NCBI GenBank assembly: GCA_947504205.1
Contig: CANNGL010000002.1
Location: 840,001-904,000 of the forward strand
Direction: 5' to 3'
From: an uncultured Litoreibacter sp.
Lineage (GTDB): Bacteria; Pseudomonadota; Alphaproteobacteria; Rhodobacterales; Rhodobacteraceae
DNA: 64,000 bases
In this document: positions 52,851 through 62,390 of the stretch, one piece after another
Layout: each line of letters starts with the position of its first letter
Numbering within the stretch: the stretch's first letter is position 1
Position numbers and translations under genes: made by a program
The notes under the pieces: generated by a model
Seen by the model: only the letters and a program-made list of their open reading frames with translations
Database searches by the model: none
Told to the model about the DNA's origin: nothing

Positions 52851-54437
52851 TCAATGCCGGAAATGCCGCATGCCGGTCAGCACCATAGCCAAACCTGCTG
52901 CATCAGCGGCAGCGATCACCTCGTCGTCCCTCATGGAGCCACCTGGTTGAATAACACACGACGCGCCCGCAGCGGCCGCTTCCATCAGACCGTCAGCAAA
53001 GGGAAAAAAAGCATCCGACGCTACGGCCGATCCCTTGGTCAGCGGTTCGGAAAGGTTCATAGCCTCCGCCATTCGTTCTGCCTTTTTCGCAGCGATCAGA
53101 GCGCTGTCTACGCGGCTCATCTGACCAGCGCCAACACCCACCGTGGCGCCGTCTTTTACGTAAACGATGGCGTTTGACTTAACGTGCTTCGCCACTTTCC
53201 ACGCAAACAAAAGATCACGCATTTGATCGTCAGTTGGTTTGACCTTCGTCACCACCTTCAAATCATCCAATCCTACGAAACCGACGTCCTTGTCCTGATA
53301 CAGATATCCGCCCGCAACTTGCCGAACTGTCAAGCCAGCGGCGCGTGGGTCGGGCAATCCATCTGTTGTCAGTAGGCGTAAATTTTTCTTCTTAGAAAAC
53401 ACGTCGCGCGCGTCGGCATCTGCACCGGGGGCAATCACCACTTCAGTGAAAATCTTTGATATCTCTTCAGCCGTTTCGCCATTCAAAGGCTCGTTCAATG
53501 CAACAATGCCTCCAAATGCAGATGTACGGTCACAATCGAATGCCCGCGTATAAGCATCGAGCAGGGTCTCTCCCCGAGCAGCACCACATGGATTGGCATG
53601 CTTTATGATAACGCAGGCGGGGCCATCGGCAGGGTCGAACTCCGCCACCAGCTCAAATGCGGCATCTGTGTCATTGATGTTGTTATAGCTCAGTTCTTTG
53701 CCTTGATGTTGCGTGGCCGTCGCCACGCCCGGCCCGTCGGAGCCATCCACATAAAATGCCGCGCTTTGATGCGGGTTTTCACCATAGCGCAATGTCTGCG
53801 CCAACTGGCCAGCGACCGAACGACGCCGCGGCGTCTCCCCTAGCGCATCACTCATCCAACTCGACACGGCCGCATCGTACGCTGCGGTGCGACTGTAGGC
53901 AGTCAGGGCCAGTTTCTGTCGAAACCCATATGATGTTGAGCCATCATTAGCATCCAGCTCTGCCAACAGAGCAGCGTAGTCCTCGGTATCTGTTACTACG
54001 CCAACATAGGCGTGATTTTTGGACCCGGAGCGCAACATGGCAGGCCCTCCGATGTCAATATGCTCTATGCAGGTGTCGTAGTCAGCGCCTGAGGCAACTG
54101 TTTCTTCGAATGGATAAAGGTTAACGACCAAAAGATCGATTGGGCCGATCCGGTGTTTGCCAAGCGATGCCGCATGGTCAGGGTTGTCCCGCAGAGCCAG
54201 CAAGCCACCATGCACTTTCGGATGCAGTGTCTTCACACGGCCATCCATCATTTCAGGGAAATCGGTTAGGTCAGCGACATCTCGGACCTCGAGCCCCGCA
54301 TCCCGAATAGCCTGCGCGGAACCACCCGTTGAAACCAACTCGACGCCACGATCGGTCAAGGCTCGGGCCAGGTCGATCAACCCAGATTTGTCAGAAACAG
54401 AAAGCAGGGCACGGCGCAGCGGCACGAGATCAGGCAT
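52851..54437 (-). CDS. purH: PurH: AICAR transformylase/IMP cyclohydrolase
   Basis: A 528-residue bifunctional enzyme: an N-terminal MGS-like cyclohydrolase domain (about 1-195; [19 protein letters not shown]) and a C-terminal transformylase domain with [23 protein letters not shown] and [15 protein letters not shown]. It makes IMP from AICAR in two steps. Length normal. Confidence 0.97.
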   Translation of the reverse strand: MPDLVPLRRALLSVSDKSGLIDLARALTDRGVELVSTGGSAQAIRDAGLEVRDVADLTDFPEMMDGRVKTLHPKVHGGLLALRDNPDHAASLGKHRIGPIDLLVVNLYPFEETVASGADYDTCIEHIDIGGPAMLRSGSKNHAYVGVVTDTEDYAALLAELDANDGSTSYGFRQKLALTAYSRTAAYDAAVSSWMSDALGETPRRRSVAGQLAQTLRYGENPHQSAAFYVDGSDGPGVATATQHQGKELSYNNINDTDAAFELVAEFDPADGPACVIIKHANPCGAARGETLLDAYTRAFDCDRTSAFGGIVALNEPLNGETAEEISKIFTEVVIAPGADADARDVFSKKKNLRLLTTDGLPDPRAAGLTVRQVAGGYLYQDKDVGFVGLDDLKVVTKVKPTDDQMRDLLFAWKVAKHVKSNAIVYVKDGATVGVGAGQMSRVDSALIAAKKAERMAEAMNLSEPLTKGSAVASDAFFPFADGLMEAAAAGASCVIQPGGSMRDDEVIAAADAAGLAMVLTGMRHFRH

Positions 54438-54456
54438 GTTAAATGTCTTTCAGCAG

Positions 54457-56205
54457 CTATTTATCCAATGCCAGCTGAAGCACTTCCTCCAATTGCGCCT
54501 GATCCGGATCCGGGTCACGCGCTTTGGTCAAAGACCAGCTGACCTGGCTCGCATACTCCATCATGTGAGCAGATAAAACGATCTGTTGCGTCGCACGCGG
54601 CTTTAGTCGCGTTTTTTCGAGATAAACGCTGGGTTCGAGGCTCAGTTTCGAGCTTTGATCGAAACGGAACACCCAAATCTCACCTGACGGAAGCTGAAGG
54701 GAAACGGCGTGGCCGCCCATATCAAGCTCGGCTTGAGCCTCTGGATGGATGTGGAATCGCAACGAATATCCCACACCAGCCAACGCCGTCGCATCCATGT
54801 GCTTTTCGAACCGGATACGGTCCGGGTCGGAGATTGCGGCAAGAGTGTCTTCGCCACTCAGAGTTTTCCCATCGAAAGCCAAAGACAGCTTTCGAGTGTG
54901 TGTCAGGCCGAATTGTTTCACGTAGCCGGAGTGAGACGCGATAACAGCTGTGGTCGTGTTGTCGCCGATAAATTGAGAGGTAACTTGCCTTGGCGCTCGA
55001 ACCAGCAAATCTACGCCATCTTGCTCCACCATCTGTGCCGAGGATACACCGTCGATAGAGAGAGTTGAGTGAGATGGTGTTGCCCGACCTGCACGCTGCC
55101 AATCGCGCCCAAATCCGTCGCCCGAACCGCAATTGACAATTAACGGGCGACGTCCGGATGTCAGTTCAAATGCAAGCGTTGAGGCATGCGCGTTCCTCGA
55201 CGCCGCTTGCGCAGGCGGTTGCGCGACATCTGCAATGATCGACGTTCGTGCGGCAGTCAAACGGGCAAAGCCCATTGCCAGATTTTGTGCCGTTACAGGT
55301 TTGACATTAGCCAAAGACAGCGCCTGATCGAGCAGGCCATCTTCACCCTGCCCTCCGCCATGAAATCTTGCGAGCTTTCCATTGGAGTGGCGCAACGTGC
55401 GCAGGGTTGGCACGATACGCTTCATCGCGCTTCTTACTTGGTTTGGCGATGTTGCATTATGTTCGACCTGGACACCTTCGGCCCAAATCAGAAGCAGTAG
55501 AACCTCCATAAGCTCTTCTGGATTGCGACTGGGCAAACCACCATCGCCGCCAATCTGATCTGCGCATTCACGAGCCAAAGCCTCTGTCGCCGCTTCGACA
55601 AGATGCTCCATGCCCTCCAGCGCAAGTCCCGCATAGATAAGGCCGGTTAATGCCTCAAACCGCGGCAGCCCGCGTGTTGCCGTCGGCCAGCGTTTTGCGA
55701 GAAAGGCGGTCTGATGAGATAAACACTTAAAAAACGACACTGATTCTTGTGGCGTCAGGCCATTCAGCAGAAAGAGCGCGTGATTGATCCATCGGATGAC
55801 GCGCCGCCCAGTTAGATCAACAGACCAACCGGGCCCGCGTCCAGCGCCGTATCTGTTAATCCAGTCCTTGAGCCAAAGCTGAGCTTTTTCTCGTGCGAGC
55901 TGATCACCTACCGCCGCCAGATCATCAAGCCAGACAAACCCGTGCGTAGCTGCTTCAAACCCAACACTCGGCGCATCAATATCCCAGATCTCTATCTCAG
56001 GCGCTTCGATCAGGTGAGATCCAAGATGATAGTTGCCAGCCAGCAATTGCTTTCCGCGAGAAAACGAACCAACCGTTCGGGGCTCCGGCTGTTGAACAAA
56101 ACCAGTTGCTACGTGGCGCGTACCTAGCCTTGCATGCAATCTGTCAATAAGTCCTAGCGAATGCCCTGCGTTACCCGCAGATGCGAAGTCTGTAAAAATG
56201 CCCAT
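54457..56205 (-). CDS. Heparinase II/III-like polysaccharide lyase
   Basis: A 582-residue protein with an alpha-helical toroid N half (RRVIRWINHALFLLNG) and a beta-sandwich C half (PLIVNCGSGDGFGRDWQRA, the Heparinase II/III signature area). No signal peptide is evident. This type occurs in Rhodobacterales between purH and an RsmB gene, and its polysaccharide substrate is not known. Gap to the methyltransferase is about 60 bp. Confidence 0.85.
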   Translation of the reverse strand: MGIFTDFASAGNAGHSLGLIDRLHARLGTRHVATGFVQQPEPRTVGSFSRGKQLLAGNYHLGSHLIEAPEIEIWDIDAPSVGFEAATHGFVWLDDLAAVGDQLAREKAQLWLKDWINRYGAGRGPGWSVDLTGRRVIRWINHALFLLNGLTPQESVSFFKCLSHQTAFLAKRWPTATRGLPRFEALTGLIYAGLALEGMEHLVEAATEALARECADQIGGDGGLPSRNPEELMEVLLLLIWAEGVQVEHNATSPNQVRSAMKRIVPTLRTLRHSNGKLARFHGGGQGEDGLLDQALSLANVKPVTAQNLAMGFARLTAARTSIIADVAQPPAQAASRNAHASTLAFELTSGRRPLIVNCGSGDGFGRDWQRAGRATPSHSTLSIDGVSSAQMVEQDGVDLLVRAPRQVTSQFIGDNTTTAVIASHSGYVKQFGLTHTRKLSLAFDGKTLSGEDTLAAISDPDRIRFEKHMDATALAGVGYSLRFHIHPEAQAELDMGGHAVSLQLPSGEIWVFRFDQSSKLSLEPSVYLEKTRLKPRATQQIVLSAHMMEYASQVSWSLTKARDPDPDQAQLEEVLQLALDK

Positions 56206-56266
56206 GCCTCACCGACGATTTTGTCGCTATTGTTACGTCGAAACGTAGCGACGGACATTTCAGCTG

Positions 56267-57541
56267 TCACCGCTTTCGAAAAGCGATCATATAAAATCCG
56301 TCGAGACCGCCGTATTCCGGCCACAGGTCTGGGCGTGTTCTTATCCCACCATCGGGCAAATACCATTCCGATGGAACACCAGTGACTTGCGATGGAGTAA
56401 CCTCCAGATCAAGACGTTCCAGAGCCGCCTTGGTTTGACGTTCGCCCTCCTCGGTCAGCAGTGAGCAGGTGCAATACACCAGTCTGCCACCGGGCTTTAA
56501 AAAGCTCACCGCGCGATCAATCAAATCAGATTGAAGCTGAAACAGTTGATCAAGATCACGACCGTTTTTCGCGAAGGGAAGATCAGGATGCCTTCTGATG
56601 GTTCCGGTCGCGGAACAGGGAGCATCCAACAAAACAGCATCAAAGGGCGTTTCAGGTTCCCAGCTCAAAGCGTTGGCGGCAACAAGCGCTGCCTTTAGCT
56701 TTGTGCGTTCCAGATTTTCGCCGACCCGTTTCAAACGGGCTTTAGAGACATCCAAAGCTGTGACATTGGCTCCCGCGTTCGAAAGCTGCAGAGTTTTGCC
56801 GCCCGGAGCAGCACATAGATCCAGAACCCGTTCCGTTTTCTGTGGAGCCAAAAGCTGCACTGGCAATTGTGCAGCCGCATCTTGGACCCAGAAGTGACCA
56901 TCAGCATAACCCGGCAACTCGCTGATCCGCGGCTTTCCTCTAAGTCGAAAGGCCCCCGTCGGCAACAACACACCATTCAAGGCCTCTGCCGCCTCAGGTG
57001 TCTTTAAGACCAGATCAACTGGCGCGCCCTTGGCGTGGGCGGCCTCAATGCGGCCAACGGTGTCTTGATCGAATATATGTATCAGCCGTCGGCGCAGCCA
57101 TTTGCGCAACTCCGGCGCGGGCAATGTATCCCATTGTTCTGGCCCGTTTTGGGCAACCTTGCGGAGCACTGCATTTGCCAATCCGGTGTACTGCCGCGCC
57201 TTAGAAACCTTGCGCATAATCGTAACTGCAGAGTCGACGACACCATGCGGCGCCGACTTGTCGAGGCACAATTCTACAACCGCAAGCCTCAAGATGTTGA
57301 GAGCTGCAATCGGGGGCCTCTGCTTCAGGTGCTGATCCAAGAGGATATCGCACCGCCCCAGATGGCGGAGCGTTTCAGTCGCCAAGCGTTGCGCTCGGGC
57401 GCGATCAGAAGGGCTAAGCCGATCTAAGCCTTCAATTAACTCGGAGAGTTGTGTTTGCTCCTCAAGCACATCCCAAAGCATGCGCACAGCTGCGCGACGT
57501 GCGGCCAATCCGGGTTTTCGAGTATGTTCAGCTTGTTTCAT
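56267..57541 (-). CDS. RsmB-like 16S rRNA (cytosine-5) methyltransferase
   Basis: A protein of about 424 residues: an N-terminal NusB-like RNA-binding domain (about 10-140), then a Rossmann methyltransferase with CAAPGGKTLQL for AdoMet, DAPCSATGTIRRHPD and YCTCSLLTEEGERQ carrying the two cysteines of the NOL1/NOP2/sun family. It probably methylates C967-equivalent rRNA. The ATG at 57541 has GAAAGG upstream; an earlier in-frame start is less supported. Confidence 0.9.
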   Translation of the reverse strand: MKQAEHTRKPGLAARRAAVRMLWDVLEEQTQLSELIEGLDRLSPSDRARAQRLATETLRHLGRCDILLDQHLKQRPPIAALNILRLAVVELCLDKSAPHGVVDSAVTIMRKVSKARQYTGLANAVLRKVAQNGPEQWDTLPAPELRKWLRRRLIHIFDQDTVGRIEAAHAKGAPVDLVLKTPEAAEALNGVLLPTGAFRLRGKPRISELPGYADGHFWVQDAAAQLPVQLLAPQKTERVLDLCAAPGGKTLQLSNAGANVTALDVSKARLKRVGENLERTKLKAALVAANALSWEPETPFDAVLLDAPCSATGTIRRHPDLPFAKNGRDLDQLFQLQSDLIDRAVSFLKPGGRLVYCTCSLLTEEGERQTKAALERLDLEVTPSQVTGVPSEWYLPDGGIRTRPDLWPEYGGLDGFYMIAFRKR

Positions 57542-57584
57542 GCCTTTCGCCCCGTATATCAGTAGGATCAGACCCACAAGCGAG

Positions 57585-57767
57585 ATGACAAAAATGGCTG
57601 AAAGTGAAGCACGTCCCCCAGAGGCCCTGCGCGCCCTAGCTGAGGCGGAAGAGCGTCGTCAGAAATCAAAAGAACTCGACCTACCGACCGAGTTGGGAGG
57701 TCGCAAGGGCCCAGAGCCCGTGCGCTATGGTGATTGGGAGAAGAAGGGGATCGCTGTAGACTTCTAG
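57585..57767 (+). CDS. DUF1674 protein, SdhAF4-like succinate dehydrogenase assembly factor
   Basis: About 60 residues, ending ELGGRKGPEPVRYGDWEKKG then IAVDF, the conserved block of DUF1674. In mitochondria the relative Sdh8/SDHAF4 guards flavinylated SdhA. A second start at 57594 (MAESEARPP) is possible. It is divergent from the RsmB gene, and its stop overlaps that of the next convergent gene in a shared CTAG. Confidence 0.85.
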   Translation: MTKMAESEARPPEALRALAEAEERRQKSKELDLPTELGGRKGPEPVRYGDWEKKGIAVDF

Positions 57768-58132
57768 CGAAGTGTCAGTACTGCTGATCGACCTGCACCA
57801 CGATCTGATGCAAAACGGATTTTGTTCTTATTGACACGGACCTCCTGACAGTTTGGTCCAAAATCTGTCTCACCCCAATACAAGTCGCGGCAAAAGAAAC
57901 CATTTTGCCACTGCCATTTGCCCGAGACCTCGCGCCCGAATGCTTTACCACCGATTTTCCCATCCCTTGTTACAAAGACACTGATCCCCATCAGGGTCAT
58001 CGCTTTGCCGCTGGTCACATCAAGAAACTCGTCTTCGCTGACAACTTTTTTGAACTTCGCTTCAGCAACCGCCGTAGTTGACGCCGCGACCGCAACGGCC
58101 ACCGCCAACATGAGTAATTTCAAAAGGTGCAT
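57764..58132 (-). CDS. Small exported protein of unknown function beside dapB
   Basis: A 122-residue protein with a signal peptide (MHLLKLLMLAVAVAVAASTT) and a mature region that is mostly beta with two cysteines (FFCRDLYWGETDFGPNCQEV). No domain is recognised. Homologues are sometimes labelled dihydrodipicolinate reductase in error because of the neighbouring dapB, but there is no DapB motif here. It is 60 nt downstream of dapB on the same strand. Confidence 0.7.
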   Translation of the reverse strand: MHLLKLLMLAVAVAVAASTTAVAEAKFKKVVSEDEFLDVTSGKAMTLMGISVFVTRDGKIGGKAFGREVSGKWQWQNGFFCRDLYWGETDFGPNCQEVRVNKNKIRFASDRGAGRSAVLTLR

Positions 58133-58192
58133 CTGGCTCTCCGAATCCGCTTTCATAATAGTTTACGAACGAAAGTCACATCCGGTTCAGTT

Positions 58193-59002
58193 TTAGAGAC
58201 CCAAGACATCCATCATGTCATATTCCCCAGGCCCCTTGTCTTGTCCCCAAATTGCCGCTTTGAGCGCGCCGCGGGCAAAGATATTTCGATCGGTGGCAAG
58301 GTGCCGAAGGACAATACGCTCTCCAGGTGCCGCAAAAATTACGTCATGTTCACCAACCACGTCACCTCCACGAATGGCTGAAAAACCAATATCGCCGCGA
58401 CGCCGCGCCCCGGTGATGCCATCACGACCGCTGTCACGACTTTGTGCGAGGTCGATCCCGCGCCCATCGGCTGCGGCCTGCCCCAACATCAACGCCGTTC
58501 CGGAAGGTGCATCGACTTTATGACGATGGTGCGATTCCACGACTTCGACATCAAAATCCTCATCGAGCGCTGCAGCAACCTTCTGCGTTAGTTGGACAAG
58601 CAAGTTCACGCCGAGGCTCATATTGCCTGCCCGGATGATAGGCGCATGCCGCGCGGCGGCCGCGATCTTCGCCAAATGCGTCTCGTCAAACCCCGTCGTG
58701 CCAATCACATGAACTGCTCGCGCTTGGGCGCAAAGTTCCGCATTCGCGGCAGAGACATCTGGCGACGTAAAATCAATGACTGCCTGCGCTTTGGCTATAA
58801 CTTCGATGGGATCATCTGTGACTGGTACTCCACTCTCAACACCGCCCATGACGACACCCAGATCCTGACCGCACCATGCGTGACCTGGACGTTCGGTCAC
58901 TCCGACTAGCCGCAACTTATCTGAGGCGGTTACCGTTTCGATCAGCATCTGGCCCATGCGACCCGATGCACCGGTGATGACAACGCTAGGAAGGTCGGTC
59001 AT
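58193..59002 (-). CDS. dapB: 4-hydroxy-tetrahydrodipicolinate reductase
   Basis: A 269-residue enzyme with nucleotide motif [15 protein letters not shown] and the substrate motif [18 protein letters not shown]. It makes tetrahydrodipicolinate in the diaminopimelate/lysine pathway. Length normal; divergent from rbfA with a 74-bp shared control region. Confidence 0.97.
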   Translation of the reverse strand: MTDLPSVVITGASGRMGQMLIETVTASDKLRLVGVTERPGHAWCGQDLGVVMGGVESGVPVTDDPIEVIAKAQAVIDFTSPDVSAANAELCAQARAVHVIGTTGFDETHLAKIAAAARHAPIIRAGNMSLGVNLLVQLTQKVAAALDEDFDVEVVESHHRHKVDAPSGTALMLGQAAADGRGIDLAQSRDSGRDGITGARRRGDIGFSAIRGGDVVGEHDVIFAAPGERIVLRHLATDRNIFARGALKAAIWGQDKGPGEYDMMDVLGL

Positions 59003-59076
59003 AATTCACTCCTATAGGACTTGAGGCGGTTTAGGTCCGGTTGCATGGGCCTGGCAAGAGGCTTAAGGGGCGGGGT

Positions 59077-59481
59077 ATGGCAAAGAACTCCCATTTCACT
59101 GGTTCAGGACCGTCACAAAGACAGCTTCGTGTAGGCGAACTGATCCGTCGCACTCTGGCCGATGTCCTCAATCGCGCAGACGTTCATGACCCCGACCTCA
59201 ATCGCATGTCGATTACGGTAAGCGAAGTCAGAACGTCACCCGACCTGAAAATCGCGACAGCCTTTGTGCTGCCTTTAGGTGGTGAGAAGCGGCAAGAAGC
59301 GCTCGAGGCGCTGAAGCGCAACAAGGGTGAACTGCGTCGGGCTGTTTCAAAGCAAATGACTTTGAAATTTGCGCCCGACCTGAAATTCGTGCTCGACGAG
59401 AGCTTTGATCGGATGGATGATACCCGCCGCCTGCTCAACCGTGATGATGTGCGCCGCGACCTGAGCGAGGACGATGCATAA
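59077..59481 (+). CDS. rbfA: Ribosome-binding factor A
   Basis: A 134-residue KH-fold protein: [19 protein letters not shown] and the C-terminal [17 protein letters not shown]. It matures the 30S subunit. The ATG at 59077 follows AGGGGCGGGG; the longer frame upstream is rejected. Its last 8 nt overlap the start of the glycosidase-like gene. Confidence 0.95.
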   Translation: MAKNSHFTGSGPSQRQLRVGELIRRTLADVLNRADVHDPDLNRMSITVSEVRTSPDLKIATAFVLPLGGEKRQEALEALKRNKGELRRAVSKQMTLKFAPDLKFVLDESFDRMDDTRRLLNRDDVRRDLSEDDA

Positions 59482-60205
59482 AGCACTGACCATTGTCATT
59501 GGCATGATCGTCAGTCCAGCGGTTGCAGCTGACGGGTGTTATGATGTCGAACATCTCGGCGATAGCTATACAGTATGCCAAACCGCAGATGCTTCACGGA
59601 TTGATTTGTGGCGCGCCGACGCCGAGGGAAATGTCTACGGCGAATTTCAGGCAATCGAAGCAATATTAGAGCCTCGCGGGGTCCAATTGCGCTTTGCAAT
59701 GAACGGTGGAATGTATCACGAAGATCGCCGGGCAGTTGGTTACTACGTTGATGCACATGGTCAGCAAACTGGATTGACGACCCGCGAAGGTCCAGGAAAC
59801 TTTGGCCTGCTACCAAATGGTGTATTCTGTGTCGATGACGGCGTTGCTCGTGTGATCGAGACCCTAGCATTTGAAAAAGAGATGCCCGATTGCCGGATTG
59901 CCACGCAATCAGGCCCCATGCTGGTAGTTGACGGCAAGCTGCATCCCAGATTTCAGGTTGATAGCGACAGCTTCAAACGGCGTAACGGTATTGGTGTCGG
60001 ACGTGATGGCCGCGTCTATTTTGCAATATCGGATAGCTCCGTCAGGTTTCATGACTTCGGAACCTTGTTCCGCGATGTGCTGAATACGCCCAATGCCCTT
60101 TTCTTGGATGGCACAGTGTCGCGTCTCTACGCTCCTGAGCTTGGGCGTTCCGATATCGGTACGCGCATGGGGCCAATTATCGGTGTCGTCGAAGCCAAAG
60201 ATTGA
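59474..60205 (+). CDS. Exported phosphodiester glycosidase-like protein (DUF2233)
   Basis: A 243-residue protein with a signal peptide ([17 protein letters not shown]) and the DUF2233/NAGPA domain: [34 protein letters not shown] and [10 protein letters not shown]. The mammalian relative removes GlcNAc from a phosphodiester; bacterial substrates are not known. It overlaps rbfA by 8 nt and precedes truB by 51 nt, so the three may be co-transcribed. Confidence 0.85.
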   Translation: MHKALTIVIGMIVSPAVAADGCYDVEHLGDSYTVCQTADASRIDLWRADAEGNVYGEFQAIEAILEPRGVQLRFAMNGGMYHEDRRAVGYYVDAHGQQTGLTTREGPGNFGLLPNGVFCVDDGVARVIETLAFEKEMPDCRIATQSGPMLVVDGKLHPRFQVDSDSFKRRNGIGVGRDGRVYFAISDSSVRFHDFGTLFRDVLNTPNALFLDGTVSRLYAPELGRSDIGTRMGPIIGVVEAKD

Positions 60206-60256
60206 CCAAATGGCCGCCGCCCACTAACAGGCGCGTCTATCTTAAGCGAGGGCTGT

Positions 60257-61180
60257 ATGGGACGGCGCAAAAGCGGACGCAACATTTCTGGGTGGGTGAT
60301 CATTGATAAGCCTGCTGGGCCCACATCAACGGCAATTGTAAACAAAGTGCGCTGGGCTTTTGGTGCCAAAAAGGCGGGGCACGCCGGAACCCTTGACCCG
60401 GATGCTACTGGGCTATTGGCCGTTGCGTTGGGCGAAGCTACAAAAACTGTGCCCTACGTGACCGACGATCTAAAAGCTTACCGCTTCGCGGTCCGTCTCG
60501 GACAAGCAACGAATACGGATGACGCACAAGGCGAAATCACAACCACCAGTGAAAAACGGCCGACAGATGATCAGATCAATACCGCGCTTCCGAGCTTTGT
60601 CGGCGACATTCAGCAGGTCCCGCCGAAGTTCTCTGCAGTGAAGATCGACGGTGAGCGCGCATACAAGCTGGCGCGCGGTGGGCAGGAGGTCGAGTTGTCC
60701 TCCCGACCTCTATTTGTGGAAAGCTTGGAGATGTCGCGACGACCCGATCCTGATCATGTGGAATTGGAAATGATTTGCGGCAAGGGTGGCTATGTGCGGT
60801 CCATAGCCCGAGATTTGGGGGATATGTTGGGCTGCCGTGGACATGTTCTTTGGCTGCGGCGCATTTGGTCGGGGCCGTTTGACCTCGAAGGAGCCGTTAC
60901 AATGGATGAAGTCGAGCGGCTTGCAAAAACACCTGAACTTGACGAGCTGTTACAACCTCTCGAATTGGGCTTGTCAGAGTTGCCAGAATTAAGTTGCGAT
61001 GAGATCGCAGCCTCAAGACTTAGAAACGGGAATCCAGCGATGGTATTGGCAGTCGATCCAACCACTCCGGTCGAATACGGAGATTTGGCTTGGGCCTCGA
61101 GCGCTGGCGAAGCAGTCGCGGTCGGCCGATACAAAGCCGGCGAGCTTCACCCATCGCGTGTCTTTGTACCAGCGTCTTGA
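60257..61180 (+). CDS. truB: tRNA pseudouridine(55) synthase
   Basis: A 307-residue enzyme with [16 protein letters not shown] and [13 protein letters not shown], the latter carrying the catalytic aspartate, then [17 protein letters not shown] and [10 protein letters not shown]. It makes pseudouridine 55 in tRNA. A PUA-like C-terminal domain is present. The usual neighbours rpsO and infB are not seen downstream here. Confidence 0.96.
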   Translation: MGRRKSGRNISGWVIIDKPAGPTSTAIVNKVRWAFGAKKAGHAGTLDPDATGLLAVALGEATKTVPYVTDDLKAYRFAVRLGQATNTDDAQGEITTTSEKRPTDDQINTALPSFVGDIQQVPPKFSAVKIDGERAYKLARGGQEVELSSRPLFVESLEMSRRPDPDHVELEMICGKGGYVRSIARDLGDMLGCRGHVLWLRRIWSGPFDLEGAVTMDEVERLAKTPELDELLQPLELGLSELPELSCDEIAASRLRNGNPAMVLAVDPTTPVEYGDLAWASSAGEAVAVGRYKAGELHPSRVFVPAS

Positions 61181-61358
61181 AACATTCGAAGCTTCGGCGA
61201 GTGGGCTCATGAGTCAGTTTGCTACAGATTACGCGTGGTATGTTTCAACAACTCACGAAATCCGTGTGTTCACATAATCCTTCCGTGAGGTATCTGCACA
61301 GAATTTCAAAATTCGGATAACTTCTGTGCAAATTTACATTTCCTTCGGAGTACACATC

Positions 61359-61829
61359 ATGAACCGCACTATTTGGAATATCCTCGCTGCAGGCGCTATA
61401 GCCACAGTCGCTTTCGATCTCTTCGGCCAAGCGCTGGCACCCCTCTTTGGCTTCGCTAAGCTAGCTCCTGTTGGCTTGGCACAGGGCACTGTCAAAGCCG
61501 TTTTTGGAGCAGCGCCAAAAGGTATCGGCGATCTTGTGCACATTCTAACTGGCATGTTCGTCTACTCATTGGGTTGGGTTCTCGTTGCCCGCCCGGTCCA
61601 GAAAGCTATCGTCCCCGCATTACCATGGTTGGTCACAGCGGTGGTATACGGCATCGTTCTATGGGTTTTTGCCCTGTATTTCGTCGCGCATCTGATTGCC
61701 GGAAACGCCCCGTTTCTTGGTTTCACGGGTATCACTTGGGTCGCCTTGTGGGGTCACATCATCTACGCGGTTGTGGTCGGGTTTGTAATCGAAAACCTGC
61801 CACGAACTTGGGCCACGCAAACAGCCTAA
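61359..61829 (+). CDS. Hypothetical four-helix membrane protein
   Basis: A 156-residue protein with four predicted membrane helices (AGAIATVAFDLFGQ; LVHILTGMFVYSLGWVL; LPWLVTAVVYGIVLWV; VALWGHIIYAVVVGFVI). The ATG at 61359 has CGGAG upstream. I do not recognise the family with certainty. A long inverted repeat begins 17 nt after its stop and abuts the next start codon. Confidence 0.72.
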   Translation: MNRTIWNILAAGAIATVAFDLFGQALAPLFGFAKLAPVGLAQGTVKAVFGAAPKGIGDLVHILTGMFVYSLGWVLVARPVQKAIVPALPWLVTAVVYGIVLWVFALYFVAHLIAGNAPFLGFTGITWVALWGHIIYAVVVGFVIENLPRTWATQTA

Positions 61830-61845
61830 CTCTTGAATACTGACT

Positions 61846-61867
61846 GGGGCGGTGCCAAAACCGCCCC
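61846..61867 (+). terminator. Hairpin abutting the start of the DUF1643 gene
   Basis: GGGGCGGT-GCCAAA-ACCGCCCC is a perfect eight-pair stem ending at 61867, one base before the ATG at 61868. No T run follows, so it could be a poor terminator for the membrane-protein gene or a structure that hides the next start. Confidence 0.5.
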
Positions 61868-62374
61868 ATGCTGACACGCACACATCTGAAGGGCGATGCC
61901 CAGTCCACGGCGATCTACTCACCCTGCGAAAGATATCGCTACGCGCTAACGCGCATCTGGCAGCCCGATGGTGAGAAGGTATCTTTCATCATGTTGAACC
62001 CCTCCACCGCGACGGAGGTACAAAACGATCCTACGGTTGAGCGCTGCGAACGACGCGCACGAGCTTTGGGATTTGGTTCATTCCGGGTGTGCAACATTTT
62101 CGCGTGGCGCGACACAGATCCCTTCAAGATGCGCAAGTCCTCGGAACCGATCGGTCCTGAAAATGACAGCGCAATCATCGAGTCCTGCACTTGGGCGGAT
62201 CGCGTCGTTTGCGCTTGGGGCACCCACGGAGAACACTTGAAACGCGGCCCACAGGTTGAACGCCTGGTACGCGAAACGGGCGTCACACCCTATCATTTGG
62301 GCTTGAGCAAGCACGGCCATCCAAAGCATCCGCTCTATATTGGATATGCACAACGGCCGGAACCATGGCTCTGA
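61868..62374 (+). CDS. DUF1643 domain protein
   Basis: A 168-residue protein with ERYRYALTRIWQ, VSFIMLNPSTATEVQNDPTV and YHLGLSKHGHPKHPLY, all hallmarks of DUF1643, a family of unknown role. The ATG at 61868 is the only reasonable start but lacks a ribosome site because the preceding 22 bases form a hairpin. The next gene follows in 16 nt. Confidence 0.85.
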   Translation: MLTRTHLKGDAQSTAIYSPCERYRYALTRIWQPDGEKVSFIMLNPSTATEVQNDPTVERCERRARALGFGSFRVCNIFAWRDTDPFKMRKSSEPIGPENDSAIIESCTWADRVVCAWGTHGEHLKRGPQVERLVRETGVTPYHLGLSKHGHPKHPLYIGYAQRPEPWL

Positions 62375-62390
62375 GCAGCAGGTAGTGAAC

